Below, piece after piece: positions 47,413-58,167 of a stretch of DNA of 64,000 nucleotides. Made by a program: the position numbers and the translations under genes. Origin of the DNA: Thalassospira sp. (GTDB lineage: Bacteria; Pseudomonadota; Alphaproteobacteria; Rhodospirillales; Thalassospiraceae). The notes under the pieces were generated by a model. The model had not been told where the DNA came from. It was given only the letters and a program-made list of their open reading frames with translations, and did no database searches. Each line of letters opens with the position of its first letter. Positions within the stretch are counted from its first letter, which is position 1. Location: assembly GCF_030690045.1 (NCBI RefSeq), contig NZ_JAUYHK010000003.1, positions 1 through 64,000 on the forward strand, written 5' to 3'.

Positions 47413-48381
47413 TTAGCGACCCTGAATTTCACCCGATCTTACCCGCATCAGAAACGATGTCACAATCTGTTCGACAGATTTGTGTATCTGTTTGCGATCC
47501 TTGCCAAAATCGCGGCATAAATGGCCGTGATGCTGCGCAATAAACGGTGTGCAGGGCGGCAGGAACGAATAATGCCCCGCCCCCTTTATTTTCACAAATC
47601 GCGCCCGGCCTTGCAAAAGGTGGCGAAACCGGGCGGCATTGACGGCATCGGGCAGGATTTCGTCCGTATCGGCCTCGATAAACAGCATCGGTACCGTCAC
47701 ATCGGCAAAGCCCGCCACGGTCGCCGCCACCCCCAAGGCCGGGGCAAGGGCGACCACCGCCGATATCCGGTCATCATGCGCCATGATCACCGGCCCGCCT
47801 GTTGCCGCGACATGGCGGGCCACCGCATCGGCATCTGGTGCGGCATCACAGATGATAGGATCCTGATCGCCGTGGCGTTCACAATAAGCGCACCATGCCG
47901 ATACATCAAACTGCCAGCCTGCCAGTTCCAGAACCGTCGCCCCGCCCGCCGAATGGCCCAGCGCATAGATATGATCATGGTCAATGGCCGGGCCGATATC
48001 ATCATGGGCCAGAACAACATCCAGCGCCCGGCTGATTTCCGCCGGGCGGCGCACCATCAGGGGCAAGGTCCGGGCATCGGCCATATCGAGATAATTATCC
48101 CCGGCATGTTGCGGGGCGACAACGACAAAGCCCCGCCGTGCCAGATATTCCGCCAGCCAGAACTGGTTGAACCGGTGGCCTTCGGACCCGTGCGAAAACA
48201 CCACCAGCGGAAACGGCCCGTTTGCGGCAACCGGCGCATTGCGGGCCGCCATCGAGGCAACGCCCATATGCCGGACCGGGGTTTCATTTGCCTGCGCCGG
48301 ATACCACACCGCCAGCAAAAACGGATCGCGATCCAGCAAGCGGTCGCGAAAACCGGCATTGAAATGCAGCGTTTCTGTCAT
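47413..48381 (-). CDS. Alpha/beta hydrolase (dienelactone hydrolase/PAF-acetylhydrolase type)
   Basis: A 322-aa hydrolase. The nucleophile elbow is GHSAGG, a strand-turn VVFSHGSEGHRFNQFW precedes it, and the Asp (EADTDEILPD) and His (KGAGHYSF) complete a plausible triad. Start 11 nt after the ispA stop, so it belongs to this transcript. No signal peptide. Its position between ispA and dxs is unusual and its substrate unknown. Confidence 0.85.
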   Translation of the reverse strand: MTETLHFNAGFRDRLLDRDPFLLAVWYPAQANETPVRHMGVASMAARNAPVAANGPFPLVVFSHGSEGHRFNQFWLAEYLARRGFVVVAPQHAGDNYLDMADARTLPLMVRRPAEISRALDVVLAHDDIGPAIDHDHIYALGHSAGGATVLELAGWQFDVSAWCAYCERHGDQDPIICDAAPDADAVARHVAATGGPVIMAHDDRISAVVALAPALGVAATVAGFADVTVPMLFIEADTDEILPDAVNAARFRHLLQGRARFVKIKGAGHYSFLPPCTPFIAQHHGHLCRDFGKDRKQIHKSVEQIVTSFLMRVRSGEIQGR

Positions 48382-48392
48382 CTCGGACGGGC

Positions 48393-49301
48393 CTAGCGAC
48401 CCCGTTCAACCACAAAACGAGCCACCGCGCGTAGCGGTTCTGCCTCGTCATCAAAAACATCAAGATGCGCAATCGCCTGATCGCACAACATGCGGGCCTG
48501 CTTGCGGGCCAGATCAACGCCCAGCAATTTCACAAAGGTCGATTTTTCCTGTTCGATATCCTTGCCCGCCGTTTTGCCGAGATCGGCACTGCTGGCTTCG
48601 ACATCCAGAAGGTCATCCTTGATCTGAAACGCCAGCCCCATATCGTGGGCATAGGCGCGCAACGCCATGCGCAGGCTGGTCGGGGCCTTGCCCAGAATCG
48701 CCCCGGCCTCGCAGGCAAAGGCAAACATCCGCCCGGTTTTCAACAAATGCAAATGGGCGACCTGGGTTTGATCCAGTGTCTTGCCCTCGCCGACCAGATC
48801 AAACATCTGTCCGCCGACCATGCCATAGGGACCGGCCGCCCGTGCCAGTGCGCGGACCAACTGGGTACAAACGCGCGGGTCGGAATGGGTGTCGTCGTCG
48901 GCCAGGACCTCGAACGCCTGGGTCAACAGGGCATCCCCCGCCAAAATCGCCGTCGCCTCGTCAAACTGTTTGTGGCAACTGGGTTTGCCGCGCCGCAAAT
49001 CATCGTCATCCATCGCCGGAAGATCATCATGGATCAGGGAATAGGTATGGACCATCTCCACCGCTGCGGCGACTCGCAATGCCGATTGCCGCGATACCCG
49101 GAACAACCCGGCCGATCCCAACACCAGAAACGGCCTCAGGCGTTTGCCATCGCCCAGCGTGGAATAGCGCATGGCCTGAAACAGGCGTTGCTCGATCTGC
49201 CCGTCGGGACGGGGCAGGATTTTATCAAGCATCTCGCCAAGATCGGCCGCCGCCGTCCCAAGTTCCGCAAGCAGATCATAACTCACCTTGGACTCCGCCA
49301 T
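48393..49301 (-). CDS. ispA: Polyprenyl (farnesyl/geranyl) diphosphate synthase
   Basis: A 302-aa trans-prenyltransferase. The first Asp-rich motif is HDDLPAMDDDDLRRG and the second is KDDLLD. The short-chain type and linkage with xseB and dxs support IspA, making farnesyl diphosphate. It starts 5 nt after the xseB stop. Confidence 0.94.
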   Translation of the reverse strand: MAESKVSYDLLAELGTAAADLGEMLDKILPRPDGQIEQRLFQAMRYSTLGDGKRLRPFLVLGSAGLFRVSRQSALRVAAAVEMVHTYSLIHDDLPAMDDDDLRRGKPSCHKQFDEATAILAGDALLTQAFEVLADDDTHSDPRVCTQLVRALARAAGPYGMVGGQMFDLVGEGKTLDQTQVAHLHLLKTGRMFAFACEAGAILGKAPTSLRMALRAYAHDMGLAFQIKDDLLDVEASSADLGKTAGKDIEQEKSTFVKLLGVDLARKQARMLCDQAIAHLDVFDDEAEPLRAVARFVVERGR

Positions 49302-49306
49302 GTCGG

Positions 49307-49570
49307 TTATTCGATTTCTGTCGGGGTCGCCGTCGGGCGGCCTCCGGCATCCAGCGTGATTTTTTCAATGCGTTCTTCGGCCATGCGCAATTTATCCGCA
49401 CAATGACGTTTCAGCGCCGCCCCGCGTTCATAGGACGCAATGGCATCATCAAGGCCAATCTGCCCCTGTTCAAGCTGCCGGACCAGTGTTTCAAGCTGCC
49501 CCAAGGCTTCTTCAAAGCTGAGATTTGCGATATCGTCGGGAAGAACGGCGGATGAGGTGGCCTTGGACAT
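49307..49570 (-). CDS. xseB: Exodeoxyribonuclease VII small subunit
   Basis: An 87-aa protein with the family core SFEEALGQLETLVRQLEQGQIGLDDAIASYERGAALKRHCA as a helical pair. GGAG precedes the ATG. The classic order xseB-ispA-dxs is kept with one insertion. Confidence 0.95.
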   Translation of the reverse strand: MSKATSSAVLPDDIANLSFEEALGQLETLVRQLEQGQIGLDDAIASYERGAALKRHCADKLRMAEERIEKITLDAGGRPTATPTEIE

Positions 49571-49654
49571 GTCTGCTCCATCTTTTTTGATGCGGCGGAG
49601 TTTACGCCGACCACCCCGTCAGGACAAGACAGCAGCACGAAAAGAAATATCAGA

Positions 49655-50584
49655 TCAGGCCGTCATCAGGGTGCGCACATGGGTTGCGACCGAGGATGCC
49701 AGCGACGGCAGATCATATCCGCCTTCCAGAATCGAGACGACCCGGTTGTCGCAACACTGCCCGGCAAGGGCCAGCAATTGTTCCGTTACCCAGGCATAAT
49801 CCTTTTCCACAAAACACAACCCGGCCAGCGGATCATTGCGATGGCCGTCAAACCCGGCGGAAATAATCAGCAATTCCGGATTGAAACCGGCAATTCCCGG
49901 CAGGACGGATTGTTCAAACGCCGCCCTTATTTCCGGTGTTGCCGCCCCCGATGTCAGGCCGATATTCAGGATATTATTGGCACATCCCCGTTCATCCGGT
50001 GCGCCGGTGCCGGGATAAAGCGGCCATTGATGGGTTGAACAATAATAAAGATCGGGATCGTGCCAGAACAAATCCTGGGTGCCATTGCCGTGATGCACAT
50101 CGAAATCCATCACCGCCACCCGTTTGATGCCAAATCTGTCACGGGCATGACGGGCCGCCACGGCGGCATTGTTAAACAGGCAAAATCCCATCGCCCGGTC
50201 ATATTCGGCATGATGGCCCGGCGGACGCACCCCGACAAAGGCGTTGCGTTCATGCCCGCCCATCACCGCATCCACCGCAATGCAGGCCCCGCCGACGGCC
50301 CGCAAGGCCGCCTCGCCCGAGGCCGGGGACAGAAAGGTATCGCCATCAACCGAGACTTCGCCCCGATCCGGCACCATCGCCAGCAACCGGTCAACATAGG
50401 CCGGATCATGCACCTTTTTGATCAGGTCGATATCGGCCAGCGGGGCTTCTTCGCGGTGCAGGAACATGAATTCCTCGGCCTCCAGCACGCGCTGGATCAC
50501 CCGCAAACGGTCGGGTTGTTCGGGATGGCCGGGGCCGGGATTGTGGTCGATACAGGCGCGGTGAGTGACAAACAATGTCGCCAT
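49655..50584 (-). CDS. Histone deacetylase family protein
   Basis: A 309-aa zinc hydrolase of the HDAC/acetylpolyamine amidohydrolase fold. Motifs: RPPGHHAEYDRAMGFC with the catalytic His pair, DFDVHHGNGTQ with zinc ligands, and SAGFDGHRNDPLAG. Bacterial members deacetylate small amines or proteins; the substrate is open. It lies upstream of xseB on the same strand with an 84-bp gap. Confidence 0.9.
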   Translation of the reverse strand: MATLFVTHRACIDHNPGPGHPEQPDRLRVIQRVLEAEEFMFLHREEAPLADIDLIKKVHDPAYVDRLLAMVPDRGEVSVDGDTFLSPASGEAALRAVGGACIAVDAVMGGHERNAFVGVRPPGHHAEYDRAMGFCLFNNAAVAARHARDRFGIKRVAVMDFDVHHGNGTQDLFWHDPDLYYCSTHQWPLYPGTGAPDERGCANNILNIGLTSGAATPEIRAAFEQSVLPGIAGFNPELLIISAGFDGHRNDPLAGLCFVEKDYAWVTEQLLALAGQCCDNRVVSILEGGYDLPSLASSVATHVRTLMTA

Positions 50585-51018
50585 AATGTCGGTCTGCCTC
50601 CGTGATCAATTGCAAGACAGGCGGAAAACGCACAGATTTTGCAAGAAATTGTGGTGTTGTGTGTATTCTATCAAAACACAGCCCCCATGTTTTGCCATAG
50701 ATCATCTGCACCGCACAAATGTCATCCAACCAAAGAATGATCCCTTGCGCCAGACATTGCCGGTTCCGGATCAAAAATTTTCAAATTTGGCGGGGCATTG
50801 CTAAAGGATTGTTTTTTCATCCTTATCATTTCATCTCGCCCAAAGACTATACATGAGGCCAGGTGAAATCCTGATCTCGGGATTGCCCTTGGGGCTGGAA
50901 AGCTATAAAACCGGCGGGTTATAAAAATAAACGGGGTGACCCCATCGGAAATGTTCGTTCCGAATGGGGAACAATTGAAGGAAAAGCAACGGTCGCTTGC
51001 CGCTGTAAAGGGAGCACT
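50585..51018. other. Divergent intergenic region
   Basis: About 430 bases between the HDAC-like gene and the second BigR-like gene. An inverted repeat, CCCCATCGGAA and TTCCGAATGGGG, at 50940-50969 could fold in the leader of the regulator gene. Nothing else clear. Confidence 0.4.
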
Positions 51019-51339
51019 ATGAAACTCGAACAACTGGAACAAAAGGCCGAACGTGCCAGCGGTTTGCTCAAGGCCATGAGCAACAGAAGCCGCCTTATGG
51101 TTTTGTGCCAATTGCAGGAAGGCGAAAAATCAGTCGGTGAACTTGAAAAAATCATCGGGCTGAGCCAGTCTGCGCTGTCACAACATCTGGCGCGTTTGCG
51201 GCGCGACCAACTGGTCAAAACCCGCCGCGAGGCGCAAACCATCTATTATTCCCTGAACGGGCACGAGGCAATCACCGTCATCAAAACATTGTATGACCTG
51301 TATTGCCTTGATAATCCCGACTCAGAAGTTGCCGCATAA
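51019..51339 (+). CDS. ArsR-family regulator, BigR/SqrR-like (second copy)
   Basis: A 106-aa winged helix, closely similar to the protein at 22616-22921 (QSALSQHLARLRRDQLVKTRREAQTIYYSL). C30 (LMVLCQL) and C96 (LYDLYCLDN) lie at the same positions as in the first copy, fitting the persulfide-sensing pair. GGGAG precedes the ATG. It stands alone and is closed by a terminator. Confidence 0.85.
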   Translation: MKLEQLEQKAERASGLLKAMSNRSRLMVLCQLQEGEKSVGELEKIIGLSQSALSQHLARLRRDQLVKTRREAQTIYYSLNGHEAITVIKTLYDLYCLDNPDSEVAA

Positions 51340-51356
51340 TTTTGGCGATCCCATGA

Positions 51357-51393
51357 AAAAGGCCCGCAAGTCATAACTTGCGGGCCTTTTTTC
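51357..51393. terminator. Bidirectional terminator
   Basis: AAAAGGCCCGCAAG and CTTGCGGGCCTTTT (14-bp arms, 6-nt loop) between convergent genes. Confidence 0.85.
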
Positions 51394-51408
51394 TGTCGGG
51401 TCGGGGCC

Positions 51409-52251
51409 TCAGTTACATTCGGGAAGCGGCAATTTGCGCACCCGGACCAGTTCCCCCTCAAGGATAAAATCGCCGTAATTCTGCACCAGATGCTGGGCAA
51501 CACCATTCCCGCCATAATCAACCGACATTTCATAGGTCGGGCCGCTTTCGGCCTGGCCCACCGGATAAAAGGCCAGACTCATGCGGTAAAACGGGTCTTT
51601 CGCAACATTATCGGCATCATCGGCCGTATTGCTGGCCGAGCGCACGCCGGAAATTACCGCCGCAATACGGTAGTTTGGCGTATCGCCTGCCCCGTCAAAC
51701 ACCAGATCGTTGCCAAATCTTTCATCCCGTCGTGCCTGATCGAGCAATTTGATGGAATGTTGCATCGGAAACAGGGTTTCGGGCGGCAAATCCTCGTCGA
51801 TTTCAACCGGGTTTTCATAATGGACCACAACCTTGTCGGTCAGGCGTTGGGCCTCGCCATTGACCTCGTCGATCAATTGGCCATCCTGAAAATCGCGCAT
51901 GCGAAACCGGTAGCGGCTGGCGTCGAAATCTTCCCATTGGGTCATGCTATAGGCCGAATTGATCGCGCTGCCTTCGGTGCCCTGCAAAATCAGGGCATTG
52001 CGCATTTCGGAAACCCAGCCGTCGCACACCCGTTCAAAACGGTAATCAAACGCCCCGCGGGCGGCAACAATCGCACTGCCATTGGTGGTCGAGGACAACC
52101 GCAAACGATATTCGGCAACATGCGATACCAGTTCCGCCGCCACCGTTGGGGGCGCTGCCACGGCCCCCGATGAAAAAAGAACAGTGCCGAGCATGGCACC
52201 CCCCGCATAAATCATGTGACGGGGATGGAAAAGTCCTGACAAAGCCCGCAA
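51409..52251 (-). CDS. DUF1849 periplasmic protein, EipB-like
   Basis: A 280-aa protein starting with TTG 52251; GGAG lies 7 nt upstream and supports it. The signal peptide ends near residue 33 (GAVAA-PP). C76 (ERVCDGW) and C279 (penultimate residue) fit the single disulfide of EipB, the Brucella cell-envelope integrity protein. The gene starts 2 nt after the SPOR protein stop, so the two are co-translated. Confidence 0.85.
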   Translation of the reverse strand: MRALSGLFHPRHMIYAGGAMLGTVLFSSGAVAAPPTVAAELVSHVAEYRLRLSSTTNGSAIVAARGAFDYRFERVCDGWVSEMRNALILQGTEGSAINSAYSMTQWEDFDASRYRFRMRDFQDGQLIDEVNGEAQRLTDKVVVHYENPVEIDEDLPPETLFPMQHSIKLLDQARRDERFGNDLVFDGAGDTPNYRIAAVISGVRSASNTADDADNVAKDPFYRMSLAFYPVGQAESGPTYEMSVDYGGNGVAQHLVQNYGDFILEGELVRVRKLPLPECN

Positions 52252-52253
52252 AA

Positions 52254-53084
52254 TTATTCTCCAACCGCCTCTAAACCAACAACCCAGACATCCTTTACAC
52301 CCTTTTTGGCAGCAAGAAGGCGTAAATCATTTGCATGCGGTCTGGAAAGCGGGCCAACCGCCACCCGGACAAACTGCGCCCCCTGCACCGATGCCGGAAT
52401 CAGCCGGGGCTGATATTCCCGATACAGATCCAGCGCCTTGTGCGCCCGGTCCTGATCGCGAAAACTTGCCAGCACCACATATAATCCCGGCACGGCATTT
52501 TCCGGCGCGGCGGCGGCCCCGGTTTCCGGGGCAAGGACAGGGGTCTCGATATATCCGGCAACGGCGACATCGGCTTCGATTTGCGGTTTCAGGGCCAGCC
52601 CGTCATCCTCATATTCCAGCGCATCGTTTTTGCGGGCGTCTGGAACCGGATCCAGTGAGGCGACCTCGACCGGTTTGTGTTTCGGTTCTGGCACCGGCGG
52701 CAAATCGGCAATTACCACCACGGAACGGCCCTGCGGTTTTACGGCAGGATCGCGGGGATCGGACCAGTCTTCTTTCGGGGCATTGACCGCATAAATCGCC
52801 GGTTGGGCCGATGCGATTTCCTGATCAATCGAGACCAGCCCGCTGGTATCCAGTGCCAATGCCACGCCCGGCAGGGCATCGGCGCGGCAGACATCCTCGT
52901 CAAACAGCGGGCGATGCAGGGCGCAATCCTCGTCCGCCATTGCGGAAACCATATGATCGGTGGTGCTTTTGCCGGTTGACACATAACTGATGAAATCACC
53001 GGCCAGCTTGGCAACCGTCAGTTCCACCGGCCCGCCACAGGCCGACAGGATCAAAGGTGCCGCAACGATCAGGATTTTTTTCAC
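52254..53084 (-). CDS. SPOR-domain lipoprotein
   Basis: A 276-aa protein. GTG 53084 gives a compact lipoprotein signal with lipobox LSACGG (Cys ~15); an ATG at 53105 would add seven residues. Residues ~115-190 are a Pro/Glu/Ala-rich linker. The C-terminal ~75 residues are a SPOR domain (GLYVVLASFRDQDRAHKAL to VWVVGLEAV), which binds denuded septal peptidoglycan. With the EipB-like protein it points to envelope maintenance. Confidence 0.8.
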   Translation of the reverse strand: MKKILIVAAPLILSACGGPVELTVAKLAGDFISYVSTGKSTTDHMVSAMADEDCALHRPLFDEDVCRADALPGVALALDTSGLVSIDQEIASAQPAIYAVNAPKEDWSDPRDPAVKPQGRSVVVIADLPPVPEPKHKPVEVASLDPVPDARKNDALEYEDDGLALKPQIEADVAVAGYIETPVLAPETGAAAAPENAVPGLYVVLASFRDQDRAHKALDLYREYQPRLIPASVQGAQFVRVAVGPLSRPHANDLRLLAAKKGVKDVWVVGLEAVGE

Positions 53085-53168
53085 AGGCCTGCCCCCAAAG
53101 ACCAAACAAAACAGGGGCCATTTTCAACCGTTGCTGGTTAACATTAGGTAAGGACCGCCCCGAAAAGA

Positions 53169-53202
53169 AAAAGACGGCCCGAAATCGCGGACCGTCTTTT
53201 TA
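53169..53202 (-). terminator. aspS terminator
   Basis: AAAAGACGG and CCGTCTTTT arms around a 14-nt loop lie after the aspS stop. Confidence 0.7.
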
Positions 53203-53227
53203 AAAGGATCGATCAGGTGATCGAAAA

Positions 53228-55015
53228 TCAGTCTTTTTTGGCCTTTGGCGGCAACTGCACACGGATATGCAGTTCCTTGAGCTGTTTTTCCTCGACCATT
53301 GACGGCGCATTCATCATCAGGTCCTGCGCCTGCTGGTTCAGCGGGAAGGCAATGACTTCGCGAATATTGGGTTCATCGGCCAGCAACATGACGATACGGT
53401 CAACCCCCGGCGCCGAACCACCATGCGGCGGTGCGCCGAATTTGAACGCATTCAACATGCCGCCAAACTGTTCCTCGACCACGTCCTTGCCATAACCGGC
53501 AATGTCGAACGCCTTGTACATGATGTCCGGGCGGTGGTTCCGGATCGCCCCCGACGACAATTCGATACCGTTACAGACGATATCATACTGCCACGCCTTG
53601 ATCGTCAGCGGGTCCTGACTTTCAAGGGCTTCGAGGCCGCCCTGCGGCATCGAGAACGGATTGTGCGAAAATTCGATCTTGCCGTCGTCATCCTGTTCAT
53701 ACATCGGGAAATCGACGATCCAGCAGAATTTGAACATGCCCTGTTCGCGCAGTTCCAGTTCATCACAAATCCGGTCGCGTGACTTGCCGGCAAATTTGGC
53801 CGCCGGTAGTGGCTTGTCACAGGCAAAGAACACGGCATCGCCGTCCGCAACCCCCGTAACCGCCTTGATCTGGGCGATGCGGTCGGCATCCAGATTCTTG
53901 GCAATCGGGCCTTTGGCTTCGCCGTTTTCGTCATAAACGATGTAACCCAGCCCGCCTGCACCTTCTTCGCGTGCCCAGGCATTGAGTTTGTCAAAGAAGC
54001 TGCGCGGGCGGCTTGCGGCACCCGGCGCCGGAATGGCGCGGACCACCGACCCTTTTTCGATGTTGGAGGCGAAAATGCCGAAATTGGAACCGCGGAAGGC
54101 TTCGGTGACATCGGAAATGATCAGCGGATTACGCAGATCGGGCTTGTCCGAGCCATATTTCGCCATCGATTCATCAAACGGAATGCGCGGGAACGGCAAG
54201 GGCGTCACATCGCGACCGCCACCGAATTCGACGAAAATGTCATGCAGGACCGGTTCAATCGCCGCAAAAACGTCTTCCTGCGTGGCAAAGGCCATTTCAA
54301 AGTCAAGCTGGTAAAATTCGCCGGGGCTGCGATCTGCACGGGCGTCTTCATCGCGGAAACACGGGGCGATCTGGAAATACCGGTCAAAACCCGACACCAT
54401 CAGCAATTGTTTAAACTGCTGCGGCGCTTGTGGCAGGGCATAAAACTTGCCCGGATGAACGCGCGACGGCACCAGAAAATCGCGGGCACCTTCGGGCGAG
54501 CTGGCGGTCAGGATCGGCGTCTGGATTTCAAGGAAATCCTGCGCGATCATTTTCTGACGCATGGCCGAAATCACCTTGGACCGCAGCACGATGTTTTTGT
54601 GCAGGGTTTCGCGACGCAGATCAAGATAGCGATGGCGCAGGCGGATTTCCTCGCCATATTCGGCTTCGCCAAACACCGGCATTGGCAGAACATCGGCCGA
54701 TGACTGCACTTCGATGTGGGAGGCATAGACCTCGATCTCGCCGGTCGGCAAATTCGGATTGATGGTTTCAGCCGTGCGTTTGACAACCTTGCCATCAACG
54801 GTGATGACGCTTTCGGCACGCGATTTTTCCAGAACGGCAAACAGCGGGCTGGAAATGTCGATCACGATCTGGGTAATGCCGTAATGGTCGCGCAAATCAA
54901 CAAACAACAGATTCCCGTGGTCGCGTTTACGGTGAATCCAGCCCGACAGGCGCACAGTGGCATCGGCATCGGTGACGCGCAGCGCATTACAATTGTGTGA
55001 ACGATAAGGATGCAT
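53228..55015 (-). CDS. aspS: Aspartyl-tRNA synthetase
   Basis: A 595-aa class IIb synthetase. N-terminal OB-fold anticodon domain ([23 protein letters not shown]), then motif 2 region with [22 protein letters not shown], the bacterial GAD insertion domain, and motif 3 in [16 protein letters not shown]. Alphaproteobacterial AspRS are often non-discriminating (Asp and Asn tRNA); that cannot be settled here. Confidence 0.97.
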   Translation of the reverse strand: MHPYRSHNCNALRVTDADATVRLSGWIHRKRDHGNLLFVDLRDHYGITQIVIDISSPLFAVLEKSRAESVITVDGKVVKRTAETINPNLPTGEIEVYASHIEVQSSADVLPMPVFGEAEYGEEIRLRHRYLDLRRETLHKNIVLRSKVISAMRQKMIAQDFLEIQTPILTASSPEGARDFLVPSRVHPGKFYALPQAPQQFKQLLMVSGFDRYFQIAPCFRDEDARADRSPGEFYQLDFEMAFATQEDVFAAIEPVLHDIFVEFGGGRDVTPLPFPRIPFDESMAKYGSDKPDLRNPLIISDVTEAFRGSNFGIFASNIEKGSVVRAIPAPGAASRPRSFFDKLNAWAREEGAGGLGYIVYDENGEAKGPIAKNLDADRIAQIKAVTGVADGDAVFFACDKPLPAAKFAGKSRDRICDELELREQGMFKFCWIVDFPMYEQDDDGKIEFSHNPFSMPQGGLEALESQDPLTIKAWQYDIVCNGIELSSGAIRNHRPDIMYKAFDIAGYGKDVVEEQFGGMLNAFKFGAPPHGGSAPGVDRIVMLLADEPNIREVIAFPLNQQAQDLMMNAPSMVEEKQLKELHIRVQLPPKAKKD

Positions 55016-55250
55016 GGTCTTCCCAGGTTGCTATATTTTGTGCCGTAAATCGGGCGCAAAGGTGCATGGCTGACCGGCGCTGTCAAACAAAAAACACACC
55101 ATATCCCACCCTGCCCGGCAAGACCGGGGGCGAATATGGCGGTTGTTTTGCCGATAACGAACGGCGTGCGAATTCTGCGGTATAAAACGCTTCTCGGGCT
55201 GCGGCGTCAAGTGCTGGCCGCGCATGGCGGCATTTCGGCAAAGGGCGGCC

Positions 55251-55775
55251 TTATGACTCCTGTAAATCCCGCACCCTGACAAACCGCGTCAACCGCCCCT
55301 GCCCCCAGCCGATATCGCGCCACTGATCAATCTCAAATTCAAAACCGGCAAGGGCCGCTGTTGGATATTTGCGGGCCATTTCCGCCTGCCGGTCCGCATT
55401 ACTGCCGTCGCCCGCCAGACGGGCGGCGAAATCTTCCAGACCGGGATTGTGACCGATCATCAGCACCGTCGCCGCCTCGTCCGGGCTTTGGCGCAGGCAA
55501 TCGCGCAGGGTGCGGTCATCGGCCATATAGAGGTCTTCGTTGTAAACCACGTTGGCCTTGCGGGCAAAATCCCGCCCCAAAAGCGACAGGGTCTGTACCG
55601 CCCGTTGTGCGGTTGAACACAGAATCAGATCGGGGATCAATCCGTTTTTCTGCAAAAACCGCCCCATCACGGGGGCCGCCTTTTCCCCGCGCCCGTTCAG
55701 CGACCGGTCATGATCGGACCGGCCGACCTCGGTCCAGCTTGATTTGGCATGACGCAACAGCAACAGGGTTTTCAT
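55251..55775 (-). CDS. sixA: Phosphohistidine phosphatase (SixA-like)
   Basis: A 174-aa histidine phosphatase with the RHG-type motif LLRHAKSSW at the N-terminus and the second His in MIGHNPGLED. ATG 55775 is preferred, since an upstream extension is out of family. It is divergent from ppk1. Confidence 0.85.
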   Translation of the reverse strand: MKTLLLLRHAKSSWTEVGRSDHDRSLNGRGEKAAPVMGRFLQKNGLIPDLILCSTAQRAVQTLSLLGRDFARKANVVYNEDLYMADDRTLRDCLRQSPDEAATVLMIGHNPGLEDFAARLAGDGSNADRQAEMARKYPTAALAGFEFEIDQWRDIGWGQGRLTRFVRVRDLQES

Positions 55776-55993
55776 AAAATCGTTCCCACACCAAAATCCA
55801 CCCGGCCAATACGGCAGGGGTTCTTTTCTGCAAAAAGACATGCCATATCATCCGGCACGATACCACTTCAAAAAATGACACATAAATTTAAGAAATTTGC
55901 ACGCCCACAAGCAGTTATCCTATACTCCGCATTCATATCGGATGGTGTCGTCTTCTTTCAACGCATCATCCCCTTTCTGGCAGGAGACATCGC

Positions 55994-58141
55994 GTGCCAC
56001 ACGCCCTTGCAATTCAATCAAGCGCCATCACAATCGGGTCGGAAAAACGCTTTATCAATCGCGAATTGTCATGGCTGGCCTTTAATGGCCGGGTTCTGGA
56101 AGAAGCGCAAAATCCGCGCCATCCCCTGCTGGAACGCCTGCGGTTCCTGTCGATTTCCGCCAGCAACCTTGATGAATTTTACATGGTCCGCGTCGCCGGT
56201 CTGGTCGGGCAGGTGCGGGCAGGCATGACCAAGCCCAGCCAGGACGGCATGAGCCCGTCCGAACAATTGCGCGCCATCACCTATGACGCCAACCAGTTGA
56301 TGCAGGACCAGCAGCGCATCTGGCAGCAGCTTTGCGTCGAAATGCAAAAACACGACATTTCGGTGATCGAAACATCCGATTTGACGCAGACCGATCACAA
56401 ATGGCTGGATGGTTATTTCATGCGGGAAATCTTCCCGACCCTGACCCCGTTGGCGATTGATCCGTCGCACCCGTTTCCGTTCATTCCCAATCTTGGCTTT
56501 GCCATTGTCATGCAATTGTTTGACCCGTCGGATGGTCACAATATGCGCGGCCTGATCCCGATGCCGCCGAAAATCGGCCGGTTTTTGCGCCTGCCTGGCC
56601 GCACCGAACGGTATTTGCCGCTGGAACATGCGATTATTTTGTATCTGCACAAACTGTTCCCCGGCTTTGACCTGATTGAACATGGCCTGTTTCGCATCAT
56701 CCGGGACTCGGACGTTGAAATCGAGGAAGAAGCCGAAGATCTGGTGCGCGTGTTTAAAACCGCGTTGAAACGGCGACGTCGCGGCAGCATCATCCGCCTG
56801 AAAGTCAATGCCAGCATGCCCGAGGATTTGCTGGATTTCGTCACCGATGAATTGTCGGTCAATGCCGACGAGGTGGTCAAGGTTGACGGATTGCTGGGCG
56901 TGGTGGATGTCCGGCAACTGATTGATTCCGACCTGCATCATGATTTGCTGTTTCGCCCCTATGCCGCGCGGTATCCGGAACGGGTGCGCGATTTTGGCGG
57001 CGACTGTTTTGCCGCAATTGGCAAAAAGGATCTGGTGGTGCATCACCCGTTCGAGGATTTCGACGTGGTGGTGCAATTCCTGATTCAGGCCGCCCGCGAC
57101 CCCGAAGTCGTTACCATCAAACAGACCCTGTATCGCACATCGGAAAACAGCCCGATCGTCAAGGCCCTGATTGCCGCCGCCGAAGCGGGCAAGTCCGTCA
57201 CCGCGATGGTCGAACTGAAGGCCCGATTTGACGAGGAAGCCAATCTGCGCTGGGCGGCGGACCTTGAACGTGCCGGGTGTCAGGTGGTGTACGGGTTCCT
57301 TGAATGGAAAACCCATGCCAAGGTATCGCTTGTTGTGCGCCGTGAAACCCACGGATTGCGCACCTATGTCCATTTTGGCACCGGCAATTACCACCCGATC
57401 ACCGCCAAATTCTATACCGACATTTCGTTTTTCTCGTGCGATCCGGCACTGGGCCGCGATGCGGCCAGCATCTTTAATTTCATGACCGGTTATGCAACGC
57501 CGCGGTCGCTTGAAAAAATCGCGATTGCGCCCCATACCCTGCTGCCGACCTTGCTGGCGCATATCGAAAAGGAAACCGAAAACGCCAAGGCAGGCAAGCC
57601 CGCCGGGATCTGGGCCAAGATGAACAGTCTGGTCGATCCGGTGGTAATTGATGCGCTGTATCGTGCATCATGCGCCGGGGTGCATATCGAACTGGTGGTG
57701 CGCGGCATTTGCTGTTTGCGGCCCGGTGTGCCGGGGCTTTCGGAAAATATCCGGGTCAAATCGATTGTCGGGCGGTTCCTTGAACATTCGCGAATCGTGA
57801 TTTTCGCCAATGGGGCCAAATTGCCGTCGCGCAAGGCCAAGGCCTTTATCTCGTCGGCGGACTGGATGCCGCGCAACCTCAATCGTCGTGTGGAAACACT
57901 GGTGCCGGTAGAAAATCCGACCTGTCAGCGGCAAATCGTTGACCAGATCATGATTGCGAATCTAAAAGATACGGCGCAAAGCTGGTATTTGCAGCCCGAT
58001 GGCAGTTATGAACGGTGCGAAGGCGGCCCCAATGCCTTCTCCGAGCATGAATATTTCATGACCAACCCGTCCCTGTCGGGCCGTGGCAGCGCCATGAGCG
58101 AAGAAGACGTTACAGTGCCGGTTCTGGTTCTGGACGAATAG
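55994..58141 (+). CDS. ppk1: Polyphosphate kinase 1
   Basis: A 715-aa enzyme that makes polyphosphate from ATP. GTG 55994 with AGGAG 7 nt upstream. Motifs: [12 protein letters not shown] at the N-terminus, the phosphohistidine region in [18 protein letters not shown], and [15 protein letters not shown] in the second PLD-like domain. Followed by ppx after 26 nt. Confidence 0.95.
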   Translation: MPHALAIQSSAITIGSEKRFINRELSWLAFNGRVLEEAQNPRHPLLERLRFLSISASNLDEFYMVRVAGLVGQVRAGMTKPSQDGMSPSEQLRAITYDANQLMQDQQRIWQQLCVEMQKHDISVIETSDLTQTDHKWLDGYFMREIFPTLTPLAIDPSHPFPFIPNLGFAIVMQLFDPSDGHNMRGLIPMPPKIGRFLRLPGRTERYLPLEHAIILYLHKLFPGFDLIEHGLFRIIRDSDVEIEEEAEDLVRVFKTALKRRRRGSIIRLKVNASMPEDLLDFVTDELSVNADEVVKVDGLLGVVDVRQLIDSDLHHDLLFRPYAARYPERVRDFGGDCFAAIGKKDLVVHHPFEDFDVVVQFLIQAARDPEVVTIKQTLYRTSENSPIVKALIAAAEAGKSVTAMVELKARFDEEANLRWAADLERAGCQVVYGFLEWKTHAKVSLVVRRETHGLRTYVHFGTGNYHPITAKFYTDISFFSCDPALGRDAASIFNFMTGYATPRSLEKIAIAPHTLLPTLLAHIEKETENAKAGKPAGIWAKMNSLVDPVVIDALYRASCAGVHIELVVRGICCLRPGVPGLSENIRVKSIVGRFLEHSRIVIFANGAKLPSRKAKAFISSADWMPRNLNRRVETLVPVENPTCQRQIVDQIMIANLKDTAQSWYLQPDGSYERCEGGPNAFSEHEYFMTNPSLSGRGSAMSEEDVTVPVLVLDE

Positions 58142-58167
58142 GCGACAAAAGCAGGTTCAAGACCCGT

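Noticed and set aside
56069-57562. A 497-codon frame opposite ppk1
   Set aside because: Shadow of ppk1; His/Gln/Arg-rich and without a ribosome binding site.
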